From: an uncultured Pelagibacteraceae bacterium
GTDB taxonomy: Bacteria; Pseudomonadota; Alphaproteobacteria; Pelagibacterales; Pelagibacteraceae
Direction of reading: 5' to 3'
NCBI GenBank assembly: GCA_902514755.1
Contig: CABXRY010000005.1
Location: forward strand, 1-56,720
DNA length: 56,720 nucleotides
Positions 42,656 to 52,071 of this stretch are shown one piece after another; position 1 is the first letter of the stretch; each line of letters begins with the position of its first letter. A model generated the notes under the pieces. The model searched no databases. It had not been told where the DNA came from and worked only from the letters and a program-made list of their open reading frames with translations. Made by a program: the position numbers and the translations under genes.

Positions 42656-43585
42656 ATGAAACATTTTATAAATTTAAAAGATATTTCAGCTAAAGATCTT
42701 AAAAAGATTCTAATTGATGCAAAAAAAAGAAAAAAATTAAGAAAAAACCTGAGCACACTTGAAGTTGATAAAGGAGCTCCATTAAAAGGAAAAATGCTTA
42801 TACAAATGTTTGAAAAAGCAAGCTCTAGAACAAGAATAAGCTTTTATTTAGCAATTAAGCAGCTTGGTGGTGGAACATTAACACTGAGATCAAATGAACT
42901 TCATCTTGGTCAAGGTGGAGAAAGCATAGCTGATACTGCAAAAATACTCTCAACTTATGGCGATGGTTTTATGTTGAGAACTGATAGTGATGAAAAAGTC
43001 GAGAGTTTCAGAGATCATTTAACAATACCAGTAATTAATGGTTTAAGTCCCTCTTCACATCCAACCCAAGTATTATCAGATGTATTTACTGTTGAGGAAA
43101 TAAAAAAAAAACCAATTTCAAAATTAAATATTTGTTGGATTGGTGACTCTAATAATGTTCTGGATAGCTTGATAGCAGCTTCAGTTAAATTTTCATTTAA
43201 ACTCTGTATAGGATGTCCCAAAAAATTTGAACCAGGCAAAGAAGTTAAGACATGGGTAAAAAAAAATAATAAAAAAATATTTATTTTCAATGATCCTAAA
43301 AAAGCTGTCAAAGGTGCTGATGTTATTTTTTCAGATAAAGTTATATCTTTAAATGATAAAGTTAATAAAAAGAAAAAAATTGAACAATTTAAAAAATTTA
43401 AAATAGATAAAAAATTAATGAGTTTTGCAAAAAGAGATTGTATTTTTTTACACTGTTTACCTCGCGGATCTGAAGTGAGTGATGAAATTTTCTTAGGAAA
43501 TAAATCACATGTTTGGCAGCAAGCTTTAAATAGAGTTCATGTTCAAAAAAGTATTTTATTATATTGTTTTGGGAAATTAAGGTAG
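42656..43585 (+). CDS. argF: Ornithine carbamoyltransferase
   Basis: 309 residues from the ATG at 42656, three bases after the argD stop. The carbamoyl-phosphate loop is SSRTRISF, the ornithine motif HPTQVLSD (usually HPCQ), and HCLPRGSEV the C-terminal catalytic segment. It carbamoylates ornithine to citrulline. The 3' end overlaps the convergent cytochrome gene by 9 bp. Confidence 0.95.
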   Translation: MKHFINLKDISAKDLKKILIDAKKRKKLRKNLSTLEVDKGAPLKGKMLIQMFEKASSRTRISFYLAIKQLGGGTLTLRSNELHLGQGGESIADTAKILSTYGDGFMLRTDSDEKVESFRDHLTIPVINGLSPSSHPTQVLSDVFTVEEIKKKPISKLNICWIGDSNNVLDSLIAASVKFSFKLCIGCPKKFEPGKEVKTWVKKNNKKIFIFNDPKKAVKGADVIFSDKVISLNDKVNKKKKIEQFKKFKIDKKLMSFAKRDCIFLHCLPRGSEVSDEIFLGNKSHVWQQALNRVHVQKSILLYCFGKLR

Positions 43586-44116
43586 TGGTAACGGACTATC
43601 AGAATTTTGATTTAAATATTTTATAACTGATGCTCTATCTTTTTCTTTTCTTAACCCAGCAAATGCCATTTTTGTTCCCTTAATCCATTTGGCAGGTTTA
43701 ATTAAATAACCGTTTAACTCTTCAAAAGTCCATTCTTTTTCGTACGATGCTAAAGCCTTAGAATATTTATAATCTGTGACGGCACCAGTTTTTCTACCAA
43801 CTACATTATATAAAGCAGGACCAATGTTATTTTTTCCACCCTTAACTATTGAGTGACATGCAGCACACTTTTTAAAAACTTTTTCACCTAAAGCAATATC
43901 TCCCATTGCCATTAATACAGCAATATCAATTTTCTTTTCAACAGTAGCTTCAGTTGACGATGATACAGTCGTTGCTTCTTCTACTTCAACTGTGTAACCT
44001 GGAGTTTTAGGTTTTTCTACGTGAAATATTACGTTAGATAGTTTTCCAATACCAATTACCAAAAGAGCAACCATTAGAACTGCTGCTATTATTTTATTAA
44101 GTTCAAAAGAATCCAT
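43577..44116 (-). CDS. cycM: Membrane-anchored class I cytochrome c
   Basis: 179 residues with an uncleaved N-terminal anchor at about residues 9-26, a Val/Glu/Thr-rich linker, then a mitochondrial-type cytochrome c domain. The heme motif is CAACH (C84, C87, H88) and the methionine ligand is M150 in KGTKMAFAG. It resembles CycM of alphaproteobacteria, which passes electrons from the bc1 complex to cytochrome oxidase. Confidence 0.92.
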   Translation of the reverse strand: MDSFELNKIIAAVLMVALLVIGIGKLSNVIFHVEKPKTPGYTVEVEEATTVSSSTEATVEKKIDIAVLMAMGDIALGEKVFKKCAACHSIVKGGKNNIGPALYNVVGRKTGAVTDYKYSKALASYEKEWTFEELNGYLIKPAKWIKGTKMAFAGLRKEKDRASVIKYLNQNSDSPLPLP

Positions 44117-44227
44117 TTTGTAATTTTATTTTTGAACATATATCACGATAAATTAAAAAATTACCAAAATTTAATGTATAAATTTGCCTCTATTGCTATT
44201 TAAAATGTATAATAAAATGTAAATATA

Positions 44228-44959
44228 ATGAAGACATTAACCATTATTCCATCTAGATTATCAGCTACTAGACTACCAGGTAAACCTTTACTTAAAATAA
44301 AGGGCCTATCAATTATCTCACATGTATTTAGAAAAGCCCAGGAAGCCAATATCGGAGAGGTTGTTGTTGCAACTGAAGACCAGGAAATAGTTGATGATGT
44401 TATAAAAAATGGAGGTAAAGCTGTAATTACAAGCAATAATCATAAAACTGGTACTGACAGAATTTATGAAGCATTGAAGAAATTAAATGTTAGAGATGTA
44501 GACTTAATAATGAACTTACAAGGTGACGAACCAGCGATTAATATTGAAGATATCATTAACTTAAATAAAAAAATGACCATTTATCCAAGTCAAATGGGAA
44601 CTCTTGCTGCTGATATAAAAAATGACAACGATTTACAAAATGAAAATATAGTTAAGGTTATTACTAAAAAGAAACTTAAAGATGAAGATTTTTCTAAGGC
44701 TGAAAATTTTTTAAGAAATTCAAAAAATATGGATAATATTTATCATCATATAGGAATTTATTGTTATTCAGCTGAAACATTAGAAAAATTTGTAAGATTA
44801 AAACAATCTGAAAATGAAATTAAAAATAGATTAGAACAATTAAGAGCACTAGATAATAATATCAAAATAAATGTAGCTCTAGCAAAATCATCGCCTAAAG
44901 GAGTTGATACTGAAGAAGATTATCTGGCCTTAAAAAAAATTATGGAATATAAAGCCTAA
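44228..44959 (+). CDS. kdsB: 3-deoxy-manno-octulosonate cytidylyltransferase
   Basis: A 243-residue nucleotidyltransferase activating Kdo with CTP. IIPSRLSATRLPGKPL is the CTP-binding opening, and TSNNHKTGTDRIYEA and LQGDEPAI are the other family blocks. With kdsD in the same window it supports Kdo-containing LPS. Its last base is the first of pheA. Confidence 0.95.
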   Translation: MKTLTIIPSRLSATRLPGKPLLKIKGLSIISHVFRKAQEANIGEVVVATEDQEIVDDVIKNGGKAVITSNNHKTGTDRIYEALKKLNVRDVDLIMNLQGDEPAINIEDIINLNKKMTIYPSQMGTLAADIKNDNDLQNENIVKVITKKKLKDEDFSKAENFLRNSKNMDNIYHHIGIYCYSAETLEKFVRLKQSENEIKNRLEQLRALDNNIKINVALAKSSPKGVDTEEDYLALKKIMEYKA

Positions 44960-45795
44960 TGTCAAAAATATATTTTCAGGGTACTTTTGGAGCATATTCT
45001 CATTTAGCTGCTTTATCAGTTGATCCTGATGCAGAAATTTTACCATGTAAAACTTTTGATGAATGTTTTAATAGAGCAAGTTTAGAAGCTGAGTGTAAAA
45101 TAATTATCCCAGAGTCTAATAGAATTACAGGTAATATTGGTATTGAATATTTAATCTTTAAACATAGACTAAATATTTATGAAGAGCATTTTCAAAAAAT
45201 TGAACATAATTTGTTAGGACAACCTGATGCAAAACTAAGTGATATTAAAGAAGTATATTCTCATGCTCAAGGGCTATCTCAATGTTCAAAATTTATAAAA
45301 GATAATAATATAGCAGAGCATATAAGAGCTGATACCGCAGGGTCTGCAGAAATGATTTCTAAAACTAAAGATATTAAACAAGCAGCAATAGCCTCTTCTT
45401 TAAGTGCTGAAATTTATGGTTTAAGTGTAATTAAGAAAAATATTGAAAACGAAAATGGCAACTTTACAAGATTTTTAATTATGGGTAAAAATATTTCACA
45501 ACCAGAATTTGAAGACAAAAAATATATTACTTCTTTTTTATTTAAATTGAAAAGTAAACCAGCTGCACTTTATCAATCACTTGGAGGCTTTGCTATTAAT
45601 GGAGTTAATTTAACAAAACTACAGAGCTATCCAGAAAAGAATACTTTTGACTCATTCTTTTTCTTATGTGAATTAGATGGTCATATCGAAGATCCAAAAA
45701 TTCAAAAATCCTTAGAAGAGCTTGGACTTCATTGTGAAGATTTTCACGTTCTAGGTGTTTTTGAGGCAGATAAGTTAAGAGAAAAAAATAATTAA
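44959..45795 (+). CDS. pheA: Prephenate dehydratase
   Basis: 278 residues, monofunctional (no chorismate mutase domain). The catalytic domain contains GTFGAYSHLAA and the TRF motif in NFTRFLIMG; the family's ENS motif appears reordered as ESN. A C-terminal ACT domain (SKPAALYQSLGGFAINGVNLTKLQS) should bind phenylalanine for feedback inhibition. Coupled to kdsB. Confidence 0.93.
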   Translation: MSKIYFQGTFGAYSHLAALSVDPDAEILPCKTFDECFNRASLEAECKIIIPESNRITGNIGIEYLIFKHRLNIYEEHFQKIEHNLLGQPDAKLSDIKEVYSHAQGLSQCSKFIKDNNIAEHIRADTAGSAEMISKTKDIKQAAIASSLSAEIYGLSVIKKNIENENGNFTRFLIMGKNISQPEFEDKKYITSFLFKLKSKPAALYQSLGGFAINGVNLTKLQSYPEKNTFDSFFFLCELDGHIEDPKIQKSLEELGLHCEDFHVLGVFEADKLREKNN

Positions 45796-45802
45796 TCTTT
45801 TC

Positions 45803-45832
45803 TTGTGGAATAGAAATTATAACTGCTATAAT
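45803..45832 (+). promoter_or_regulatory. Sigma70-type promoter of the SRP RNA
   Basis: TTGTGG (45803-45808) and TATAAT (45827-45832) are separated by 18 bp. The first base of the folded RNA, G at 45839, is seven bases after the -10 element. This is the best promoter match I can see in the window, as expected for a highly expressed RNA. Confidence 0.75.
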
Positions 45833-45838
45833 AGTTTT

Positions 45839-45922
45839 GGAGGCTAGAGGTGGATGCTGCTTGAACCCGACCAGATCTTAACGGAAGCAGTCGTAGAGAC
45901 AGTTATTCAGGTTCTAGTCTCC
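45839..45922 (+). ncRNA. ffs: Signal recognition particle RNA (4.5S)
   Basis: An 84-base RNA whose ends pair (GGAG-CTAGA with TCTAG-CTCC), with the conserved apical domain GACCAGATCTTAACGGAAGCAG that binds Ffh. The alternating bulges fit a single long hairpin. It lies directly before dnaX, the common alphaproteobacterial arrangement. It targets membrane proteins with Ffh and FtsY. Confidence 0.92.
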
Positions 45923-45936
45923 TTAAAATTAACAAA

Positions 45937-47619
45937 ATGAATAATAACTCTAAAGTATTAGCATTAAAATATAGACCACAAGTTTTTGATGATCTTATTG
46001 GCCAAGAAGTTGTGGCTGAAACTATAACGAATTCTATTAAAGCAGATAAAATTCCTAATGCTTATCTATTCACAGGGATAAGAGGAATTGGCAAAACTAC
46101 AACTGCTAGAATTGTTGCTAAGGGGCTTAACTGTTTAAAAGGAATTGAAAATTTATGTAAAAAAGATTTATGTGCAAATTGCGAGTCTATAGCTGATTCA
46201 AGTCACATTGATGTACTTGAAATGGATGCAGCTAGCAAAACTGGTGTTGATGATGTCAGAGATTTGATTGAATTCTCAAGATATGGGCCTACTTCAGCAA
46301 AATATAAGATTTTTATAATTGATGAAGTTCATATGTTAAGTAAACAAGCATTTAATGCTTTGTTAAAAACACTAGAAGAGCCACCAGCATATCTTAAATT
46401 TATTTTTGCAACTACAGAAATTAAAAAAATACCAATTACCGTGGTGTCAAGATGTCAAAGATTTGATTTATCTAGAATTAAATCAACGGAATTATTTGAA
46501 TTTATAAAAAAAATTAAAGATAAAGAGAATGGCAAAGTATCAGATGAAGCTTTAAAGTTAATTGTTAAAATATCCGAAGGATCTGTAAGAGATGCGTTAT
46601 CTTTATTAGATAGAGGTTTATTAAGTTTAGATAAAAATACAGAACTAGATCTTAACGGGGCACAAAAAATTTTTGGATATTTTGATAAATCTCAATTAAT
46701 TAACTTATTTGAACTTATATTAAAAGGTGAAGAGGAAAGAGTTATTAATATTTACAGAAAAATTTATGATCAGGGAGTTGAGCCAAAAGTATTTGTTAAT
46801 GATTTTTTAGAAATACTTTATTATTTTAAAAACATAAATTCATTATCTTTGGAAAGCACTAATTTTTCACTTAATGATGAAGAGTTTACAAAAATTAAAG
46901 ATATTTCTAACCAGATAGACTCTGAGGTTTTGATTTTATTTTGGCAGTTTGCAATATCTTCACTTGAAGAATTAGATATTGTCTCTAATCAACATCTTTC
47001 CATTGAAATGTTTTTAATAAGATTGATGCATTTAAGCTCAATTAAGTTAAAAAAAAATTTAGATCAAGAGGAACGTAATGGCAATTTAGTTCATCAAACA
47101 GTTAATAAAGAAAGAGAACAAATATTTGATGATAGTTCAAAAATTGTTAATCAAATAAAAAATATAGCTCAAGAGGAAAAAAAGAAACCAGAGATTAAAC
47201 CAGAGACTAAACAAGAGATAAAAGCTTTAGATAAAAATTTGATAAATTCATTTGATGATCTTCTTGATATCTGCAACCAAAAAAAAGAAATTAAACTTAA
47301 ATATGAATTAGAAAAAAACGTAAATCTTGTAAAATTTGAAAGAAATAGAATTGAAATTTCTTTTAATGATAACTTAGATAAAGATTTTGTAAAAGATCTT
47401 TCCTCAAAACTTTTTGAATGGACTTCTGAAAGATGGATAATTACTTTTAGTAAATCCAAAGGTGAGATGTCAGTTAAAGAGAAACAAAGGAATAAAAAAG
47501 ATAAACTGATTACCGAGGTTAAAAGTTCAGAGATCTATAAGATGGTGATGGAAAAATTTCCCGATGCAGAACTTATGGATGTTATGTTAAATGAAAAAAA
47601 AGAGGATAAAAATGAATGA
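45937..47619 (+). CDS. dnaX: DNA polymerase III subunits gamma/tau
   Basis: The 560-residue clamp-loader ATPase. Walker A is GIRGIGKT (47-54), the zinc cysteines are C66, C74, C79 and C82, Walker B is IIDEVHM, and the sensor SRC is at 171-173. A charged Lys/Glu linker near 390-430 precedes a C-terminal tau-like domain. No obvious slippery sequence was identified for gamma production. ybaB overlaps the last 8 bp. Confidence 0.95.
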   Translation: MNNNSKVLALKYRPQVFDDLIGQEVVAETITNSIKADKIPNAYLFTGIRGIGKTTTARIVAKGLNCLKGIENLCKKDLCANCESIADSSHIDVLEMDAASKTGVDDVRDLIEFSRYGPTSAKYKIFIIDEVHMLSKQAFNALLKTLEEPPAYLKFIFATTEIKKIPITVVSRCQRFDLSRIKSTELFEFIKKIKDKENGKVSDEALKLIVKISEGSVRDALSLLDRGLLSLDKNTELDLNGAQKIFGYFDKSQLINLFELILKGEEERVINIYRKIYDQGVEPKVFVNDFLEILYYFKNINSLSLESTNFSLNDEEFTKIKDISNQIDSEVLILFWQFAISSLEELDIVSNQHLSIEMFLIRLMHLSSIKLKKNLDQEERNGNLVHQTVNKEREQIFDDSSKIVNQIKNIAQEEKKKPEIKPETKQEIKALDKNLINSFDDLLDICNQKKEIKLKYELEKNVNLVKFERNRIEISFNDNLDKDFVKDLSSKLFEWTSERWIITFSKSKGEMSVKEKQRNKKDKLITEVKSSEIYKMVMEKFPDAELMDVMLNEKKEDKNE

Positions 47620-47929
47620 TTTTTCAAAAATTTTGGACAAAGCAAAGGAATTAGAAGTAAAAATGAAAGAAAGCCAAGAAAAAATTAAGGAGATTAAAGC
47701 TGAAGGAGTTTCAGGCTCTAATTCAGTTAAAATAATCCTTGATGGTGAAGGTGAGATGCACAAAATTGAATTATCTGATGAAATTATTAAAGAAGATAAG
47801 ACAATAATTGAGGATTTAATTGTTGCTGCTCATAATAGTGCAAAATCACAATTGAAAACAAAGACCACAGAAGAGATTTCAAAAGCCACAGGAGGTTTTG
47901 GAATTCCTGGTTTTAAATGGCCATTATAA
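47612..47929 (+). CDS. ybaB: YbaB/EbfC nucleoid-associated protein
   Basis: 105 residues from the ATG that fits the family (MNDFSKILDKAKELEVKMKE), seven codons after the longest frame's start. It binds DNA as a dimer with tweezer-like arms. The ffs-dnaX-ybaB-recR order is conserved. The ending GGFGIPGFKWPL differs slightly from the typical PGLPPGF. Confidence 0.92.
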   Translation: MNDFSKILDKAKELEVKMKESQEKIKEIKAEGVSGSNSVKIILDGEGEMHKIELSDEIIKEDKTIIEDLIVAAHNSAKSQLKTKTTEEISKATGGFGIPGFKWPL

Positions 47930-47932
47930 TTA

Positions 47933-48544
47933 ATGCAAAATATTAATGAGATTGAGGAATTGATAAAGTTAATTTCAAAATTTCCTGGTCTAGGCCCTAA
48001 ATCAGCAAAAAGAATTGTTTTAAAATTAATTAATAATAGAGATGAACTGGTCAAGCCATTAGTAAGCACATTGGATCAAGTTTATAAAAACGTAACAAGA
48101 TGTAATTTTTGTGGTTCATTAAAATCAAATCTAAGTGGATGTATTAATTGTGAAAGTTCAAAAGAAAAATATAACAAAATTTGTGTAGTAGAAGATATTG
48201 CAGACCAATGGTCAATTGAGAATTCAAATATTTTTCAAGGATATTTTCATATTTTAGGAGGAACTATATCGTCTGTAGGACAAAGAAAGGAAGATCTTTT
48301 AATCAACTCATTAGTAGAAAGAGTCAATAAAGAAAGTATAGAGGAAGTTATACTTGCAACCAGTGCAACTGTTGAAGGACAAACTACTGCTTACTATATC
48401 CAAGATAGTTTAAAACATACTGGTGTTAAAGTTACTAAATTAGCTCAAGGACTGCCAGTTGGTGGTGAAATTGAAAATTTAGATGATGGAACTTTATTTT
48501 CTGCTTTTAAAAATAGAGCTAATTTAAATTCTAGTTCTGATTAA
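47933..48544 (+). CDS. recR: Recombination protein RecR
   Basis: 203 residues: a helix-hairpin-helix (FPGLGPKSAKRI, residues 17-28), a zinc finger with C57, C60, C70 and C73, and a Toprim domain from about residue 80 (ICVVEDIAD). RecR works with RecO and RecF to load RecA on gapped DNA. The 3' end overlaps the convergent malate synthase by 14 bp. Confidence 0.95.
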   Translation: MQNINEIEELIKLISKFPGLGPKSAKRIVLKLINNRDELVKPLVSTLDQVYKNVTRCNFCGSLKSNLSGCINCESSKEKYNKICVVEDIADQWSIENSNIFQGYFHILGGTISSVGQRKEDLLINSLVERVNKESIEEVILATSATVEGQTTAYYIQDSLKHTGVKVTKLAQGLPVGGEIENLDDGTLFSAFKNRANLNSSSD

Positions 48545-50693
48545 TTTTTTTTTTAAGTCTATTTAAATGTAGTAAAGGTTCTGTGTATCCTGAGGGCTGT
48601 TCTTTACCACTGAAAACTAAATCACATGCCGTTTTAAAAGCTAATGACCTATCAAAGTCATCACTCATCCTGATATACTTATCATCACTTTTATTTTGAT
48701 TATCAACAATTTTTGCCATCTCTTTCATTATTCCTAAAACTTGTAATTTAGTAGTAATTCCATGATGTATCCAGTTAGCAATATGCTGTGAAGATATTCT
48801 TAAAGTTGCTCTATCTTCCATTAGCCCAATATTATTTATATCTGGAACTTTGGAACAACCTACGCCTTGATCTATCCATCTAACTACATAACCTAACAAT
48901 GTTTGTGCTGAGTTAGAAATTTCACTATTAATTTCTTCAATTGACCAGTTAGGTCTATTGGCAACTGGAATTGTTAAAAGATCATCAAGTTTTGCTTTTT
49001 CTCGATTAATTATATTTTTTTGTTGATCAAAAATATCTATTTCATGGTAGTGTAATGCATGTAGGGCTGCTGCTGTAGGAGATGGTACCCAAGCACAATT
49101 TGCACCTGCTTTTAAGTGACCTGTTTTTTGCTCCATCATATCTTTCATTTTATCTGGCATTGCCCACATTCCTTTACCAATTTGAGCTTTTCCAGAAAGT
49201 CCACATTTTAAACCAACATCAACGTTGTTATTTTCGTATGCTAAGATCCATTTAGAAGATTTCATTTCTCCTTTTTTAATCATCGGTCCTGCTTCCATTG
49301 AAGTGTGCATTTCATCTCCAGTTCTATCTAAAAAACCTGTATTGATAAAAAATACTCTATTTTTAAGTGTTCTTATGCATTCTTTTAGATTAGATGAAGT
49401 TCTTCTTTCTTCATCCATAATTCCGATTTTACAAGTATATTTATCTAACCCTAAAACTTCCTCAACTTTAGAAAAAATCAAATCAGTAAATTCAGTTTCC
49501 TCTGGTCCATGCATTTTTGGTTTAACTATATAAATTGATCCAGTTCTAGAATTGTTTTTATTTTTAAGATCATGAAGTGCAGCAGCAACAGTTATAAAGG
49601 CATCCATGATACCTTCTGGGACTTCATTACCGTTATTGAGAATTATTGATGGGTTTGTCATTAAATGTCCAACATTTCGTATCAACAAGAGACTTCTTCC
49701 ATGAAGTTTAAGCACTTTACCATCTTTTGATATGTAACTTCTGTTTGGATTTAATTTTCTTTCAAGTAGTTTGCCTCCCTTTTCAAATTGAGTTTTTAGA
49801 TTACCTTTCATTAAACCCAACCAGTTTCTGTAGCAAATAACTTTATCTGCAGCATCCACTGCTGCAACGCTGTCTTCATTGTCACATATAGTAGATACAG
49901 CAGACTCTAAAATTATATCACTAATACCCGCATAATCTTGTTGAGCACTAAAAGCTCTTCGATCTCTTAAAATTTCAATATGTAAGTTATTATTTTTTAA
50001 GATAATTGCCGATGGGTTATCTGCCTCACCTCTATGACCAATAAATTTCTCTTCATCTACTAAATCAAATGTTTCAATTCCCTTTAATGTTTTAAAACTT
50101 CCTTCTTTTACCGCAACAGTAGTAATTTTACTCCAGCTCATATCCTTCAAAGGAAAATATGTATCTAAAAAGTCTCTACCATATTTAATAACCATTTCTC
50201 CTCTTAAAGGGTCGTATCTTTCAGAAACACTATCCTCAGATTGTTCTATAACATCAGTCCCATATAGACTGTCATAGAGACTCATCCATCTTGCATTAGC
50301 TGCGTTCAATGCATAACGTGAGTTCATAATTGGTACAACTAATTGTGGTCCTGCAATTTTTGTGATTTCATCGTCTACATTTTTTGTGGCTATAGAAAAA
50401 TCCGGGCCTTGTTCTTTTAAATAGCCAATCTCAACTAAAAATTTTTTGTATTCAATTAAATTGAATTCATTAGATTTATTTTTAATATGCCATGCATCAA
50501 TTTTTTTTTGTAAAGTTTCTCTAAAATTAATTAATTGTCTATTTTTTGGCTCAAGCTCCTCAACAACTTTTTCAAAACCTAACCAAAAATCTTCACCAGA
50601 AATATTTGTATCTTTCAATAGTTCATCTTTCACAAATCTAGATAAACTCTCTGAAACTTTTAGTTTGTTAATATTAATATACTTTTCTTGCAT
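48531..50693 (-). CDS. glcB: Malate synthase G
   Basis: A 720-residue type G malate synthase (E. coli 723), condensing glyoxylate with acetyl-CoA. NAANARWMSLYDSLYGTD, KGNLKTQFEKGG, NRSYISKDGK and the catalytic-domain segment SMEAGPMIKKGEMK match. It is preceded by a tandem glycine riboswitch, so expression responds to glycine; SAR11 cells use this to route glycine-derived carbon into malate when glycine is plentiful. Confidence 0.96.
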   Translation of the reverse strand: MQEKYININKLKVSESLSRFVKDELLKDTNISGEDFWLGFEKVVEELEPKNRQLINFRETLQKKIDAWHIKNKSNEFNLIEYKKFLVEIGYLKEQGPDFSIATKNVDDEITKIAGPQLVVPIMNSRYALNAANARWMSLYDSLYGTDVIEQSEDSVSERYDPLRGEMVIKYGRDFLDTYFPLKDMSWSKITTVAVKEGSFKTLKGIETFDLVDEEKFIGHRGEADNPSAIILKNNNLHIEILRDRRAFSAQQDYAGISDIILESAVSTICDNEDSVAAVDAADKVICYRNWLGLMKGNLKTQFEKGGKLLERKLNPNRSYISKDGKVLKLHGRSLLLIRNVGHLMTNPSIILNNGNEVPEGIMDAFITVAAALHDLKNKNNSRTGSIYIVKPKMHGPEETEFTDLIFSKVEEVLGLDKYTCKIGIMDEERRTSSNLKECIRTLKNRVFFINTGFLDRTGDEMHTSMEAGPMIKKGEMKSSKWILAYENNNVDVGLKCGLSGKAQIGKGMWAMPDKMKDMMEQKTGHLKAGANCAWVPSPTAAALHALHYHEIDIFDQQKNIINREKAKLDDLLTIPVANRPNWSIEEINSEISNSAQTLLGYVVRWIDQGVGCSKVPDINNIGLMEDRATLRISSQHIANWIHHGITTKLQVLGIMKEMAKIVDNQNKSDDKYIRMSDDFDRSLAFKTACDLVFSGKEQPSGYTEPLLHLNRLKKKINQN

Positions 50694-50707
50694 AGCACTA
50701 ATATTTA

Positions 50708-50855
50708 CCCCATCTGTATTTTTGCCTGAGAGTTTTGCTCCTTCGGCGGAAATTAATCTCTTTCCAGAGTGTTATGCGTTTAACGGTCCTTTTGCCTGAG
50801 AGTTTCCGGGGTGGTTGCTCCTTCGGCGCTAATAAGCTTATCAGTCTCTCCCGAT
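50708..50855 (-). promoter_or_regulatory. Tandem glycine riboswitch controlling glcB
   Basis: Reading leftward, the first aptamer (about 50855-50781) contains GGGAGAGACTGA, GCGCCGAAGGAGCAA and AAACTCTCAGGCAAAAGGACCG. A second (about 50775-50708) repeats the GCCGAAGGAGCAA and AACTCTCAGGCAAAA signatures. These are the two domains of the glycine riboswitch, ending about 15 bases before the glcB ATG. A glycine-activated riboswitch on malate synthase has been described in SAR11. No clear terminator stem lies between aptamer and start, so translational control is likely. Confidence 0.95.
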
Positions 50856-50967
50856 ATATAATTTTTATCTTTAAAAAAAAATTAAGTCAATTGATAACAT
50901 TTACAGAGGATATTCATCATCACTTTATTGCCTTTTTTATATTCTAATTGTTCGATATAAATTAATT

Positions 50968-52065
50968 ATGAAAAATTATCTAAATTTTGAAAATGATATT
51001 AAAAATTTAGAAAGTGAAATTGAAAAACTAAAAGATCCCTTTAATCAAGAGGGTTTATCTGAGGTCGACACCCAAAAAATATCAAATACGCAAGCTGAAT
51101 TAGATAAAAAATTAAAGGACATTTACTCAAATTTAGACCCCTGGCAAACTACTATGGTTGCAAGACATGAAGATAGGCCTAAATCTAAATTTTTTATAGA
51201 TAATTTATTTGATGATTTTATCTCTTTATCAGGAGATAGATATTACGGTGAAGATAAATCTGTATTAACTGGTTTTGCAAAATTCAATGGACAATCAGTA
51301 TTGGTAATTGGACAAGAAAAAGGTGAAAATTTAGAGAGCAGAATTGAGAGAAATTTTGGGATGATGAGACCAGAGGGTTACCGAAAAACAATTAGGCTAA
51401 TGAATTTGGCAAATAAATTTAATATCCCAATAATTTCTTTTATAGATACTCCAGGAGCATATCCAGGAGTTGGCGCTGAAGAAAGAGGACAGGCGGAGGC
51501 AATTGCAAAATCAATTGAATGCTGCATGGAACTTAAAGTGCCAGCAATTGCAATTATAATTGGTGAAGGTGGATCTGGAGGGGCGATAGCTTTAGCATCA
51601 TCTAGTAAGGTAATAATGTTAGAACATGCTATTTATTCTGTGATATCACCTGAAGGATGTGCAACAATTTTATGGAGAGATCCAAAAAAAATGCTCGATG
51701 CGGCAAAGGCTATGAAATTATCAGCTAAAGATTTATTAGAACTTCAGGTTATAGACGAAATAATTCCAGAGCCATTGGGGGGAGCCCATAGAGATAGAGA
51801 TTTAATATTAGACAATTTAAGAAATTCGATATCTAAAAATTTAGAATATTTTAAAGACTTATCCTCTGAGGAAATCATGAGTGAAAGAAAAAATAAATTT
51901 TTAAAGATTGGACGAAATAAAGGATTTGTAAGTAATTCAGAGGACATAAGTACACTCACAATAAAAGAAAATAATATTGTAGAAATTTTAAAATCTAAAA
52001 AAATACTTATTGGAGCTTCCGTCTTAAGCTTTATATTACTTGCTTTAGCATTTGCTTTATTTTAA
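50968..52065 (+). CDS. accA: Acetyl-CoA carboxylase carboxyltransferase subunit alpha, with C-terminal membrane tail
   Basis: 365 residues, against about 318 for typical AccA. The catalytic core is clear: DTPGAYPGVGAEERGQAEAIA, IGEGGSGGAIAL and SVISPEGCATILWRD. Residues from about 315 form an extra C-terminal segment ending in a hydrophobic helix of about 20 residues (KKILIGASVLSFILLALAFALF region, about 344-365). This would anchor the carboxyltransferase to the membrane. Convergent with secA; 6 bp apart. Confidence 0.94.
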   Translation: MKNYLNFENDIKNLESEIEKLKDPFNQEGLSEVDTQKISNTQAELDKKLKDIYSNLDPWQTTMVARHEDRPKSKFFIDNLFDDFISLSGDRYYGEDKSVLTGFAKFNGQSVLVIGQEKGENLESRIERNFGMMRPEGYRKTIRLMNLANKFNIPIISFIDTPGAYPGVGAEERGQAEAIAKSIECCMELKVPAIAIIIGEGGSGGAIALASSSKVIMLEHAIYSVISPEGCATILWRDPKKMLDAAKAMKLSAKDLLELQVIDEIIPEPLGGAHRDRDLILDNLRNSISKNLEYFKDLSSEEIMSERKNKFLKIGRNKGFVSNSEDISTLTIKENNIVEILKSKKILIGASVLSFILLALAFALF

Positions 52066-52071
52066 TTTACT

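Noticed and set aside
50446..50947. Two forward frames across the start of glcB and its leader
   Set aside because: They are antisense to malate synthase and run through the glycine riboswitch, whose structure explains the sequence.
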